From Bosea sp. ANAM02 (lineage in GTDB: Bacteria; Pseudomonadota; Alphaproteobacteria; Rhizobiales; Beijerinckiaceae): DNA of 64,000 nt. The notes under the pieces are model-generated. The model saw only the letters and a list, made by a program, of their open reading frames with translations. It had not been told where the DNA came from and searched no databases. Location of the stretch: positions 628,188 through 692,187 of the forward strand of contig NZ_AP022849.1 of the NCBI RefSeq assembly GCF_011764485.1, in the 5' to 3' direction. Within the stretch, counting starts at the first letter, position 1. Each line of letters starts with the position of its first letter. Below, piece by piece: positions 9,016 through 16,622 of the stretch. A program made the translations under genes and the position numbers.

Positions 9016-9464
9016 ACGGCCTTGAGGCGGGCGGCCATTTCGTCAACCCGCCGCAGTGCGCGGCGGGCATAGATCGCGGCAGACTGGCACGACAGCGCGG
9101 CGATGAGTGCGCCGATCGAGCCCGCAATCATGTGGTCTTGGGGCAGGGCGGTTGCGACGCTCCGCGTGGCCCCGGTCCCGGCGGCGCCCCCGATGACCAC
9201 CGCTGCGAGGATCACCGACAGCATCTGATCGCGCAGGAAAATCGCTGCGAGGGCCGGCAAGGTCATGCAGATGGGAACAAGGGCCGGGACGCGGCTCGCG
9301 ACCTCCAGTAGCAGCGAGACCGCTTCTTCACTGTTCAGCCCAGCCGCGTGAAGCAGGAGGAAGCCCAGGAGCGCCGCGACGGCCGTCGGCACGACCATGC
9401 TGGCAACGGCAACCTCAAGGATGCGTTCGCCCCAAACCGCTGCCCTTGCAAAACGCGCCTTCAC
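9009..9464 (-). CDS. Membrane protein, GTG start overlapping upstream stop
   Basis: A 151-residue membrane protein with about three to four hydrophobic segments (roughly residues 15-37, 45-70, 75-95, 105-125). The start is GTG at 9464, inside the GTGA overlap with the stop of the upstream gene, so translation is coupled; the longer reading frame upstream is out of register with that gene and has no membrane character. No family recognised. With its partner it may be an envelope component of the secretion system, which is inference only. Confidence 0.65.
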   Translation of the reverse strand: MKARFARAAVWGERILEVAVASMVVPTAVAALLGFLLLHAAGLNSEEAVSLLLEVASRVPALVPICMTLPALAAIFLRDQMLSVILAAVVIGGAAGTGATRSVATALPQDHMIAGSIGALIAALSCQSAAIYARRALRRVDEMAARLKAVQ

Positions 9465-9814
9465 GGCAGGCCGCCGGCCTGCTGAACCATCGCGAGGATT
9501 CGCTGCCCGATCGGACGCAGGTGCTGGACGATGTCCTGATCTGTAATCATTCCCGTGTACCAGCCGGCTCCAACGCCGATCACCGCCAGCACTGCGAGCG
9601 AGACGGCTGCCTCGGCCGCACGGATAGCGAGCCCCAACGGAGCGAGCGTGACCTGGAAGCAGGTCAGAAGCACGCGCGGAGCGTCGAAATACCAGGGCTT
9701 TGCCCAAGAGCCGAGATCGCCAATCGCGGATGCCTCGCGCACTCGGTCGACCGTCTTCGCTGCCTGGACGCGCGGCGCGCGCGGTGCAGGGGCCTCTTTG
9801 CCAACGTCGCTCAT
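9461..9814 (-). CDS. Small membrane protein
   Basis: A 117-residue protein with a Pro/Ala-rich cytoplasmic N-terminus and one or two hydrophobic segments (about 47-95), ending in an amphipathic helix. ATG at 9814 (MSDVGKEAP); an upstream in-frame ATG at 9880 would add a poor N-terminus. Overlaps the next gene by GTGA. No family recognised. Confidence 0.6.
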   Translation of the reverse strand: MSDVGKEAPAPRAPRVQAAKTVDRVREASAIGDLGSWAKPWYFDAPRVLLTCFQVTLAPLGLAIRAAEAAVSLAVLAVIGVGAGWYTGMITDQDIVQHLRPIGQRILAMVQQAGGLP

Positions 9815-9900
9815 CAACCACTCAATCAACAAGGAATCATTCGAAGCTTGAAGGTTTGAAGAACATGGATGAAGAATCAAGACACCCCATGGAGTGAATC

Positions 9901-10944
9901 GTGCATAAGGTCCTTTCAGCGTTCCTCATTGCCAGCGGCATGACACTCGGAACCGCCGGTGCGTTGGCTGCAAACTGCACGCCGCCGGCCGAGCCGGAAG
10001 GGCAGGGCATCCGATTCCTGCTCGGCATCCAGCCATCCGATGGCATCCTAGACGTCTGGTGCCGAATTCAGGCGGTCCCGGGGAATTATCGCGTCAACGT
10101 CCTCTTCCCTGCTCACAAGGCGCATCGTTCGTTCGAGGCCTCCTTCGACGGATCTCGCTCGCGCCCGAAGGAGGAGCTCGCAAACTTCATCCGATCGCTC
10201 CTTCCGACGAAGGACGGCAAGATGACCGACGAGCAGGGGATGGCCTTCCCGGCGGTTCTCGGCACGAGTGTGCAGGCGCAAGCGCCAGAGGCTCCTGATG
10301 GCCAAGGCATCGGTGTCCCCAAGGCTCTCCCTGGCTCTGACGTCATCGCGCTCTGGGAGCCTGTCGTACTTCGTGTGCGGCCTCTCAAGATCGCGGACGC
10401 CGAGTTCACACTCCTCGTCACATTCCGGCCCAGCGCGGCACGCTTCCTGATGGGGCTCACGGGCTCGGCGGAGCGCTTCCAGGTGCAGGGCTACAAGTCG
10501 CGGGTTCTCGGCCCCGATGGCGTATCGGGGTGCCCGAAGCGCATCCCGAGCTGCGACAAGCTGCCGGAAGTCGTTTCCCTGGACACCGCTTGGATTGTGG
10601 ATTCGGTCAAGCTCGAAGCCTCCGGAGGTGGCCTCTCAAGGGCGGCCGCGACCGTTCTTGGGCAGCTCGTTGAGGATAACCGCTCCTATGTCGGCTCCAA
10701 CACGATGCAGCGATTTTCGGCGCCCTACGGCGAAGGCGAGGTGAATGCTGATGATGGCGTCCGCGAAGTGCTCGCTCTGGCTACCGGAGATCTGCAGCGG
10801 GCGGCCGGCACGCAGACCATCGAGGTTCTCTGGCGCGAGCGGCGCAACAGCAAGGGCACCTACGCGACCAACCTGGCTGACTGGCTGAAGCAGGTTCGAG
10901 AGCAGCTGGTCTACCAGTACGGCGCGAAGCAGGCGACACCATAG
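9901..10944 (+). CDS. Exported hypothetical protein
   Basis: A 347-residue protein with GTG start (GGAG 7 bp upstream) and a signal peptide cleaved near residue 23 (ALAAN). The mature protein has four cysteines (at the new N-terminus, near residue 50, and a CxxxxxSC pair in the middle), consistent with a periplasmic disulfide-bonded protein. No family recognised. The promoter region before it (9815-9900) has AAGGAA and ATGGAT words but no full 22-bp dyad. Confidence 0.7.
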   Translation: MHKVLSAFLIASGMTLGTAGALAANCTPPAEPEGQGIRFLLGIQPSDGILDVWCRIQAVPGNYRVNVLFPAHKAHRSFEASFDGSRSRPKEELANFIRSLLPTKDGKMTDEQGMAFPAVLGTSVQAQAPEAPDGQGIGVPKALPGSDVIALWEPVVLRVRPLKIADAEFTLLVTFRPSAARFLMGLTGSAERFQVQGYKSRVLGPDGVSGCPKRIPSCDKLPEVVSLDTAWIVDSVKLEASGGGLSRAAATVLGQLVEDNRSYVGSNTMQRFSAPYGEGEVNADDGVREVLALATGDLQRAAGTQTIEVLWRERRNSKGTYATNLADWLKQVREQLVYQYGAKQATP

Positions 10945-10973
10945 TCGACCCGACGCGACCCGCCACGAAGCCG

Positions 10974-11507
10974 CTATCGGTCCGAGAGATCGAGCGAGAA
11001 GGCTTCCTCGGGGGTCGGGAGATCCGAAAGCGACGAAAGGCCTGTGCGCTCCAGGAATTTCGCCGTCGTGGCATACGCGGCGGCAGCCCCCGTGCCGCGG
11101 CGCCGGCCAACGACTTCGACGAGACCGGCATCGACAAGTGCGTCGAGTACAACGCGGCCCAGCTTCACACCCCGAACGGTCTCTATCTGCTTCAGTGTTA
11201 CGGGCTGGTGCATGGCGATCACCGCCAGGGTGGCGACAGCTTGCTCTGAGAGCCTACGGCCCGAGCCCAGTCGCGCCTCTGCAGGAAGCAGCTCGGCGCG
11301 CGCGCGCATCATATAGCCGCCGCCCTCATGAACAACTTCGATACCACGCCCCTTCCAGAAGGCGCAGATGCGTTCGATTGCGCCTGCGACATCAGCGCCG
11401 GCGGGCATCATCTCTGAGAGACGTTCCGGCTTCAGAGGTCGCGAGGCTGCGAAGAGCGCGGCCTCGATGCGCTGATCGAGCGTGGCGAAGAGCGGCTCGA
11501 TGGTCAT
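10974..11507 (-). CDS. scpB: ScpB, condensin-like accessory protein
   Basis: A 177-residue ScpB homolog. ScpB dimerises and binds the kleisin ScpA in the SMC-ScpAB chromosome-organising complex. Features: IEAALFAASRPLKPERLSE at the N-terminus, GGGYMMRAR, LSEQAVATLAVIAMHQPVT (the most conserved ScpB motif) followed by IETVRG, and the C-terminal GLSSLSDLP. The two winged-helix domains are both present. The ATG at 11507 overlaps the stop of the upstream gene (ATGA), so it is translationally coupled to an unknown 307-residue protein that stands where scpA normally lies. An smc gene is 9 kb away. Confidence 0.9.
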   Translation of the reverse strand: MTIEPLFATLDQRIEAALFAASRPLKPERLSEMMPAGADVAGAIERICAFWKGRGIEVVHEGGGYMMRARAELLPAEARLGSGRRLSEQAVATLAVIAMHQPVTLKQIETVRGVKLGRVVLDALVDAGLVEVVGRRRGTGAAAAYATTAKFLERTGLSSLSDLPTPEEAFSLDLSDR

Positions 11508-12427
11508 GCGGCGTGTTCGGAGCCCCACTCGGCGCGGAGCGCTTCGGCGGCCTTCAGCGCACGAGGGACCGAGATATTGGCGGCCTTGTTGGCCTGGACC
11601 AGCTCGACGACGACCTTCTCGTCGAGGTCGAGGCGCCCGCGGCTCAACTGCCGAAGCGCGATGATGACGATGTCCTTGCTCTGCGCCGCGACCGCGCGCT
11701 CGATCACCTGCTGGGCTTGATCGAGGACGGACATCAGCCCGGTGATCACATCGATGCTGCGGCTGATCTGAGCGTTCATCGCGAAATTGTAGGCGTTGGC
11801 GAGCGCCTTGGCCGCAGCCGACAGCGCCGAAGCCGTGGCCTTGGGGTCGATACCGGCCGCGTCGGACAGCTGGGTGATCGTCACATTGCTCATCACAAGG
11901 ACCGACCAGATCTCGCGGAGGTAGAGGTCCGGAGTTCCCTCCGAGGTGATGGCGCCTTCGATCTCGCCGAGCAGCGGCACGAACCCCTTGAGCACCGCCT
12001 GATAATCGGCGCGGGAGACCCGCACCAGGCGGTGACGCCAATTCTCGTCCGCCTCCGGCAGAGCGTCGATGTCACGCTCGATGCCGCTGGCATGCTCGAT
12101 CAAGGTCGCGATCCCGAACAACGCGGCCGGCATCGATCCGTGTTCCTCTTCGAGGGCACTGAGGAAGTCGTCCTCGGTCAGGAGCGAGAGATTGCCGCTC
12201 TTGTCGCTGAGATCGATTGCGAGCCTTCGCGTCGCGGCCGTCAAGCCCTCAACAGCCTCAAGGGGTATCTTGAACTTGGCCGCTAGCGCGTCGGCGAAGA
12301 TCCGTGCCGCCTCGACCACAGCCTGGATTCGGTCGAGGTGAGAGGCCTCGAAATGGCGGAGCGTCGGAATGCTAGCTGCCAGCTCGACATACTCGCTAAC
12401 CGCTCCAGCCTGGGCCATCACGTTCAT
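11504..12427 (-). CDS. Unknown protein coupled to scpB (candidate kleisin replacement)
   Basis: A 307-residue, largely helical protein. I start it at 12427 because GGAG lies 9 bp upstream; the longer start at 12478 lies inside the regulatory dyad. It overlaps scpB by ATGA in the position usually taken by scpA, but I cannot recognise ScpA's conserved N-terminal or winged-helix signatures. A C-terminal stretch (KDIVIIALRQLSRGRLDLDE) is faintly reminiscent of the ScpA C-terminal winged helix. A divergent kleisin is plausible; an unrelated protein is equally possible. Confidence 0.6.
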   Translation of the reverse strand: MNVMAQAGAVSEYVELAASIPTLRHFEASHLDRIQAVVEAARIFADALAAKFKIPLEAVEGLTAATRRLAIDLSDKSGNLSLLTEDDFLSALEEEHGSMPAALFGIATLIEHASGIERDIDALPEADENWRHRLVRVSRADYQAVLKGFVPLLGEIEGAITSEGTPDLYLREIWSVLVMSNVTITQLSDAAGIDPKATASALSAAAKALANAYNFAMNAQISRSIDVITGLMSVLDQAQQVIERAVAAQSKDIVIIALRQLSRGRLDLDEKVVVELVQANKAANISVPRALKAAEALRAEWGSEHAA

Positions 12428-12476
12428 TGACACGTTCTCCAATCCATCTGCCACGCGGTGCGGCAGTTCGACTTTC

Positions 12477-12498
12477 ATGGAATGAAGGTCCGGTCCTT
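12477..12498 (-). promoter_or_regulatory. AAGGAT-N10-ATCCTT dyad, site 3
   Basis: On the plus strand ATGGAA-N10-GTCCTT, 9 of 12 matches. Lies 50 bp upstream of the start of the scpB-coupled gene and downstream of the convergently placed neighbour's stop at 12542. Confidence 0.35.
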
Positions 12499-12541
12499 GT
12501 CCACGCTCAAGAACCCGCCATCCACCGACCTGATGCGCTGC

Positions 12542-13156
12542 TCAGGCGATAAGAGCGAAGACCTTGTTGGGACGAGAGCCGGCGTGCCAGCGCCAGATTC
12601 CAGTGTCGTGCTCCGTCCGAGAAACGCCTGGATCGAAGGGGGCGCCGATGTTGAGGCGAACCGATCTTTGCTCCATAGCGCTGCCGCTGAAGCCTCGCAG
12701 GTATTCAATCAGGCGGGAGAAAACCTCCTCGGGAAGATATATCGCGGCGCGTCCAGCCAAGTCCCAACCCGCGGCAATCTCCGAAAGCACCGCAATCGGC
12801 TTGCACGCTCCATAGGCGCGAAACAGCGCATATCGCCCCCGAAGTTCGTCCTCGACGATGGAGAACCCCATCCAGCTGCCGATTTCCCAACCCCCATTGA
12901 TGACAGCGAGGCGAACAACTGAATGCGAGATCGGCCGGAGGGATCCCGCCTCAAGGACAAGGCGAGCTCCACCTTCTTCGACCGAGATCAGGTCAATCCG
13001 CGGCGGCAGGGGGCTCGAATGGACGGTGCTGGTCGCCTCGCTTCGAAGCCGCGAACGACCGCTCAGAGCCGTCGGCATGGCCGTCGCCGCAGGCGCAACG
13101 ACAGGCGAGCTACGACGGAACGCGCTCGGCAGGAATCGATCGATTCGGTTCAACAT
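12542..13156 (-). CDS. Hypothetical protein
   Basis: A 204-residue soluble protein, no family recognised. The first 40 residues are basic and Ser/Ala-rich; the remainder looks like a compact alpha/beta domain with several Trp and aromatic residues (GGWEIGSWMGF). It is the first gene before the unit leading to scpB and has a perfect copy of the 22-bp dyad 14 bp before its ATG, so it should be under that control. Confidence 0.6.
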   Translation of the reverse strand: MLNRIDRFLPSAFRRSSPVVAPAATAMPTALSGRSRLRSEATSTVHSSPLPPRIDLISVEEGGARLVLEAGSLRPISHSVVRLAVINGGWEIGSWMGFSIVEDELRGRYALFRAYGACKPIAVLSEIAAGWDLAGRAAIYLPEEVFSRLIEYLRGFSGSAMEQRSVRLNIGAPFDPGVSRTEHDTGIWRWHAGSRPNKVFALIA

Positions 13157-13169
13157 GGCCGTACTCGTT

Positions 13170-13191
13170 AAGGATTTTGCTTATGATCCTT
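13170..13191 (-). promoter_or_regulatory. AAGGAT-N10-ATCCTT dyad, site 4 (perfect)
   Basis: AAGGAT-N10-ATCCTT, 12 of 12, spaced 14 bp before the ATG at 13156. The inner bases are AT-rich. Confidence 0.55.
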
Positions 13192-13260
13192 TTTGAACAC
13201 GAATTCCTCAATCCGCGGCTTTTCCTGATCCACCGCTTCATTCGAGTGCGCGAGATAGAC

Positions 13261-13680
13261 ATGCTCCCGATCGGGAACATCAGAGCCCAAACGCGTCGAA
13301 AAGCACCTCCCTGCTCCCGAGCGGGAGCATGGACACTCCCCTCCGGGCGCTTGATCGCGTTCGGTCGCGCCACAGTCACCACGCTCGCGGGAAGCGGCTC
13401 ACCCCGCCCGGCATGACCACCATGGCCTGGGGGACGATAGCGCTCGGCATTTCGAGCACCGACCCGATCGAGAAGGGGGCAAAAGCCTTCAACTCGATCA
13501 CTATCGCCACGTCAATGCTCCCGCTCGGTAACATTTTGACCGACTCTCGCCCTCCGGCGGCCATATGTTACCGAGCGGGAACGCCGATTGAGATAAGCAT
13601 TGTATTTGCCATGTTCCCGAGCGGTAACAAATGGGCTTGAAACTCGCTATGTCCCAGCCTATGTTACCGATCGGGAACAC
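13261..13680 (+). promoter_or_regulatory. Array of six 20-bp palindromes upstream of hipB
   Basis: Six palindromes of the form ATGTTNCCGNNCGGNAACAT lie at 13261-13280, 13311-13330, 13515-13534, 13565-13584, 13611-13630 and 13661-13680. Steps are 50, 204, 50, 46 and 50 bp, so they fall on a nearly regular 50-bp ladder with about three rungs missing or decayed. The last ends 11 bp before the hipB start. HipB antitoxins repress their own operon by binding several palindromic operators, so these are most simply HipB operators, in an unusually long array. The whole 13192-13691 stretch has no convincing gene: short open frames in it only translate the palindromes (MLPIGN, MLPLGN, MFPSGN) in inconsistent frames. 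Confidence 0.75.
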
Positions 13681-13691
13681 GGAACTTTATT

Positions 13692-14024
13692 ATGGACGAT
13701 AACAGCGTCGAGCGGCGCGCCGCCGAGTGGTCAAAGACGTTCGGAGCGATGATCAAGGCCCGGCGGCGAGCTCAAGGGCTGCATCAGGAGCAGCTTGCTC
13801 TGGCCACCGGCGTTGGTCGGCGCTTTCTGAGCGAACTGGAGAGCGGCAAGAGCACGACGCAGCTCGGCAAGGCCCTGCTTGTCGCGGAGACGCTTGGCAT
13901 GAGGCTTGATGCCCTGCTTGAGGGGCCGTCGCAGGCAGCCGCCCCTGGCCCCGATCTTCCCGAGCCCTGCGACGAACTCCCACTCGAAGAGGACGAAGAT
14001 GGACCGGCTCCCCGTCCACTTTGA
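13692..14024 (+). CDS. hipB: HipB-like antitoxin, XRE-family helix-turn-helix
   Basis: A 110-residue protein: residues about 15-75 are an XRE-type helix-turn-helix (IKARRRAQGLHQEQLAL, then GVGRRFLSELESGK), followed by an acidic Pro-rich tail (ELPLEEDEDG). This is the HipB antitoxin and operon repressor; it neutralises HipA and binds palindromic operators, here presumably the array directly upstream. The gene overlaps hipA by 26 bp. The acidic tail is longer than in E. coli HipB. The ATG has only a weak GGAA ribosome site. Confidence 0.85.
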   Translation: MDDNSVERRAAEWSKTFGAMIKARRRAQGLHQEQLALATGVGRRFLSELESGKSTTQLGKALLVAETLGMRLDALLEGPSQAAAPGPDLPEPCDELPLEEDEDGPAPRPL

Positions 14025-15309
14025 GCGACGCCTTGTCGGCACCATCGACGTAACCGAGCAGGGGCCTGGCTTTGCCTATGATCCAAGCTGGCTCAGCCTG
14101 CAGGGCGCCTTCCCGATCTCGGTGCTGATGCCACTTTCGGAAGCGAGGGTCGCGCCGCGCATCTTCCTGCCATGGGCTGCCAACCTGCTTCCTGAAAGCG
14201 AGCAGCTGCTGTCCGTCGGACATTTCCTCGGTATGGCTCCCACCGACGTCATGGGAATCCTCTCCCGGATCGGCCGCGATACTGCAGGCGCACTGTCCTT
14301 CGGCACGCCTGGCAACACCAGCACGGCCGGGTGGCGCCCTGTCGAGAGCGCCGAAGCGCTCGAACGCATCATAAACGAGCTGCCGAACAAGCCCTTCCTG
14401 CTCAGCGAGGACGGCGTGTCGATGTCGCTCGCTGGCGCCCAGACCAAGCTCGGCGTCTCAATCGACGACGCCGGGCACATCTGCGTCCCGGCCGATGGCT
14501 CTCCGTCCACGCACATCCTGAAGCCCGACGCCCTGAAGCATATGTGGGGCAGTGTCCAGAACGAGGCGTACTGCCTAACATTGGCGAGGCTCGTTGGCCT
14601 GCCGACGGCGAAGGTGACCACCGGGCGCGCCGGCAGCCGCAGTTACCTGCTCGTCGAGCGCTACGACCGCATCAAGGGAAGCGAGGGGCGCTGGCGTCGG
14701 CGCCACCAGGAGGATTTCTGCCAAGCCCTTGGCCGGCTCCCGAGCGCGAAGTACGAAAGCAATGATACCGGAACCCGTGGCCCGGGATTGGCCGAAATGT
14801 TCACCGTCACCCGGGAGAACATGCCGATCGCCGACGTCCTGCATCTGCTCGATGCCGTCGTGTTCAATGTGATCATCGGCAACACGGATGCGCACGCCAA
14901 GAACTTTTCACTGACTCTATCGGCAAGCGGCGCACGCCTCGCTCCCGCCTACGACCTGATGAATGCTGACGTATGGGAGAACGTCAGCAAGAACCTCTCG
15001 CAGAAAATCGCGGGAAAGAACCGTGGTGAACACCTGCGCGGTCGGCACTGGCAGCGCTTTGCGAAGGATTGCGGACTGAACCCTGCTCAGGTGCTGAAGC
15101 GTGTCGAGTCGCTCTGTGAGGCCGTCCTGGCAAAGGCAGCCGAGGCCGAGCGCCTGGTGGAGGCAATGCCCGCCGGCGGGCATCCCCTGCTGCCTGCCGT
15201 TCGCTCCGCGGTCGAGGTCCACGCGCGCGCGCTCACACGCCAACTATCAGAGGTCGAGGAGACCGATGACCTCGACGCCGAGGCGTCGGTGTCCGCGCTG
15301 GCCCGCTGA
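13999..15309 (+). CDS. hipA: HipA-like serine/threonine kinase toxin
   Basis: A 436-residue HipA-type kinase. HipA phosphorylates a translation factor (glutamyl-tRNA synthetase in E. coli), halting growth and giving persistence. Visible: N-terminal HipA domain, the nucleotide-binding loop SLAGAQTKLGV, ILKPD, the QNEAYCLTLARLVGLP helix, YLLVERYDR, and the catalytic loop IIGNTDAHAKN (residues about 292-302) with the catalytic Asp and Asn, then LAPAYDLM with the metal-binding Asp. All key residues are present, so it should be active. I start it at 13999, where AAGAGGAC precedes the ATG; a longer frame from 13906 would lie inside hipB. Confidence 0.92.
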   Translation: MDRLPVHFERRLVGTIDVTEQGPGFAYDPSWLSLQGAFPISVLMPLSEARVAPRIFLPWAANLLPESEQLLSVGHFLGMAPTDVMGILSRIGRDTAGALSFGTPGNTSTAGWRPVESAEALERIINELPNKPFLLSEDGVSMSLAGAQTKLGVSIDDAGHICVPADGSPSTHILKPDALKHMWGSVQNEAYCLTLARLVGLPTAKVTTGRAGSRSYLLVERYDRIKGSEGRWRRRHQEDFCQALGRLPSAKYESNDTGTRGPGLAEMFTVTRENMPIADVLHLLDAVVFNVIIGNTDAHAKNFSLTLSASGARLAPAYDLMNADVWENVSKNLSQKIAGKNRGEHLRGRHWQRFAKDCGLNPAQVLKRVESLCEAVLAKAAEAERLVEAMPAGGHPLLPAVRSAVEVHARALTRQLSEVEETDDLDAEASVSALAR

Positions 15310-15388
15310 TCAGGCCCGCGCGGCGACCGCCGGGTCAGCGTATTAACCCTGGCGTGACTATGACTTATTGCCGTGCATCTCAAGTAAA

Positions 15389-16024
15389 TCAACGCGCGAT
15401 GATCTGTCTAATCTGGGCGCCATAGTAATTCACGTAGGATGGGACGCGAATTAGCGTCACCGTGGCGATTAAATCTTGTGAAGTTCGCTGCTTAGAAGAC
15501 TGATATGTTACAAGTATCGGTACTTCAATTGTCCACGACCATCTTATATTACCGTAAGCATCATTCAGCAACCCCTGAGACAGGATACGTGCCGGACCGC
15601 TAGGCGCCGCCGTCGTGACATACTTGTTCTCGACGACAGCGACGAAATTTCCCGATTCCCGGAGGGCTCGCTGATAGCCGTCCCAGCCGATCGGGGTCAT
15701 GAGCCGCTGGGCAGACTGAAACTGACGCCGGTAGTTCGCGAAGTCGAAGGTGTAGACGCGCGTCACCGCATCCATCGTCCACTTCAGAACATCCTCGTCG
15801 CTCGCGTGTCGCTGATCGAGCGGGATGACCGGGAGAAGCTTCCCCGATGGCTCCGTCATCAGATATCGATACTCGTCCTCGCGCGTAAGAATGGACCAGG
15901 TTCCGAGCAGCGACAGCCCCGTAAGCGCGACCATGACAACGATCATGCGCAGGAGATATTGGATTCGCGTGCGGCGGTAGTTGTCGCGCAAAAGGATTGT
16001 GGCGACGATTTTCTCTGCGTCCAT
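15389..16024 (-). CDS. dotI: DotI/IcmL-like inner-membrane T4BSS protein
   Basis: A 211-residue protein with the DotI/IcmL (IncI TraM) layout: a short cytoplasmic N-terminus with LLRDNYRRTRIQYLLRM, one membrane helix (about 28-50), and a periplasmic VirB8-like domain with W(T/S)MDAVTRVYTFDFANYR and a C-terminal YYGAQIRQI. DotI forms an inner-membrane ring of the type IVB secretion apparatus. ATG at 16024 with GGAG 6 bp upstream. Divergent from the icmD-like gene over 178 bp that carries several AAGGAT words. Confidence 0.85.
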   Translation of the reverse strand: MDAEKIVATILLRDNYRRTRIQYLLRMIVVMVALTGLSLLGTWSILTREDEYRYLMTEPSGKLLPVIPLDQRHASDEDVLKWTMDAVTRVYTFDFANYRRQFQSAQRLMTPIGWDGYQRALRESGNFVAVVENKYVTTAAPSGPARILSQGLLNDAYGNIRWSWTIEVPILVTYQSSKQRTSQDLIATVTLIRVPSYVNYYGAQIRQIIAR

Positions 16025-16089
16025 GACGACTCCGATCGACGCCGGTAGCTTCCCATTGAAAGTGAAGAAGCGCAATCAATGGAATTTCG

Positions 16090-16128
16090 AAGGATTGCCC
16101 TACAGCGATCCTTGTGAGTCCCAAGGAT
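16090..16128. promoter_or_regulatory. Cluster of AAGGAT/ATCCTT half-sites between dotI and the icmD-like gene
   Basis: AAGGAT (16090-16095), ATCCTT (16108-16113) and AAGGAT (16123-16128). The spacers are 12 and 9 rather than the usual 10, so this is a variant of the window-wide dyad. It sits in the middle of the divergent promoter region. A further GAGGAT is at 16183. Confidence 0.35.
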
Positions 16129-16202
16129 CGGCCTTACACTGCTCGCGCCGCAATGCTATGTGGCGAATCCATCCTGATCCATGAGGATCGAAAGGGACGC
16201 AG

Positions 16203-16586
16203 ATGAAGACCTTCGAGAAGATTCGGGCTCTGCCCTATCTCGCGCTGGCCGTCGTCACGGTTCACCTGATGAGCGCAGCTCCAGCTCTCGCTCAGCAGTC
16301 GACCACGATCGGCGATGCGGCGCAGACCTGGACCCGCCAGCTGACCAACGTCGGTAAGTTCCTGGTCGCCGGTTGCTTCCTCGTCGGCATCGGCTTTGCC
16401 GGTGTTGGACTGATGAAGCTCAAGGAAGCCGCCGCCGAGCAGGGCCGTGGCCAGACCAAGTATTCGGACGGCCTGTGGCGCATCGCCGTCGGCGCCGGCC
16501 TCGCCGCGCTGCCCGCGGTCGTCAACATGACCTCGAACTCCACCGGTCTCGGCGGCGTCTCGATCACGAACGCCTCGGGCTTCTGA
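16203..16586 (+). CDS. IcmD/DotP-like T4BSS membrane protein
   Basis: A 127-residue protein with a signal peptide (cleavage after ALAQ near residue 31) and two hydrophobic helices. GKFLVAGCFLVGIGFAGVGL followed by MKLKEA, then a short basic loop and a second helix ending in LAALPAVVNM and a Gly-rich tail, is the pattern of the small DotP/IcmD-DotE/IcmC-DotV family of Dot/Icm systems. Their role is probably in the inner-membrane part of the channel. AAAGGGA precedes the ATG by about 6 bp. Followed 36 bp later by a larger protein with two such modules. Confidence 0.7.
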   Translation: MKTFEKIRALPYLALAVVTVHLMSAAPALAQQSTTIGDAAQTWTRQLTNVGKFLVAGCFLVGIGFAGVGLMKLKEAAAEQGRGQTKYSDGLWRIAVGAGLAALPAVVNMTSNSTGLGGVSITNASGF

Positions 16587-16622
16587 GCCCGAGCTGTCTC
16601 AAGCGTCCCCGGGAGGTCGGCG

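Noticed and set aside
9009..9821. A 270-residue reading frame
   Set aside because: Its first part is low-complexity and out of frame with the real small membrane gene at 9461-9814. The GTG at 9464 in a GTGA overlap is the real start.
9831..9870. Dyad copy before the exported protein at 9901
   Set aside because: AAGGAA at 9831 and ATGGAT at 9865 have no matching second half at the 10-bp spacer.
10974..12041. A 355-residue reading frame in the scpB frame
   Set aside because: Only the last 177 residues are ScpB; the upstream part is a shadow of the coupled gene in another frame. The ATG at 11507 is the start.
11504..12427. Calling this gene scpA
   Set aside because: Position suggests it, but I cannot see the conserved ScpA motifs, so it stays unknown.
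13329..13640. Possible small proteins in the hipB upstream region (also 13177-13416 and antisense 13110-13382, 13376-13564)
   Set aside because: Their only recurring element (M-L/F-P-x-G-N) comes from translating the 20-bp palindromes, and the 50-bp step is not a multiple of three. No ribosome sites.
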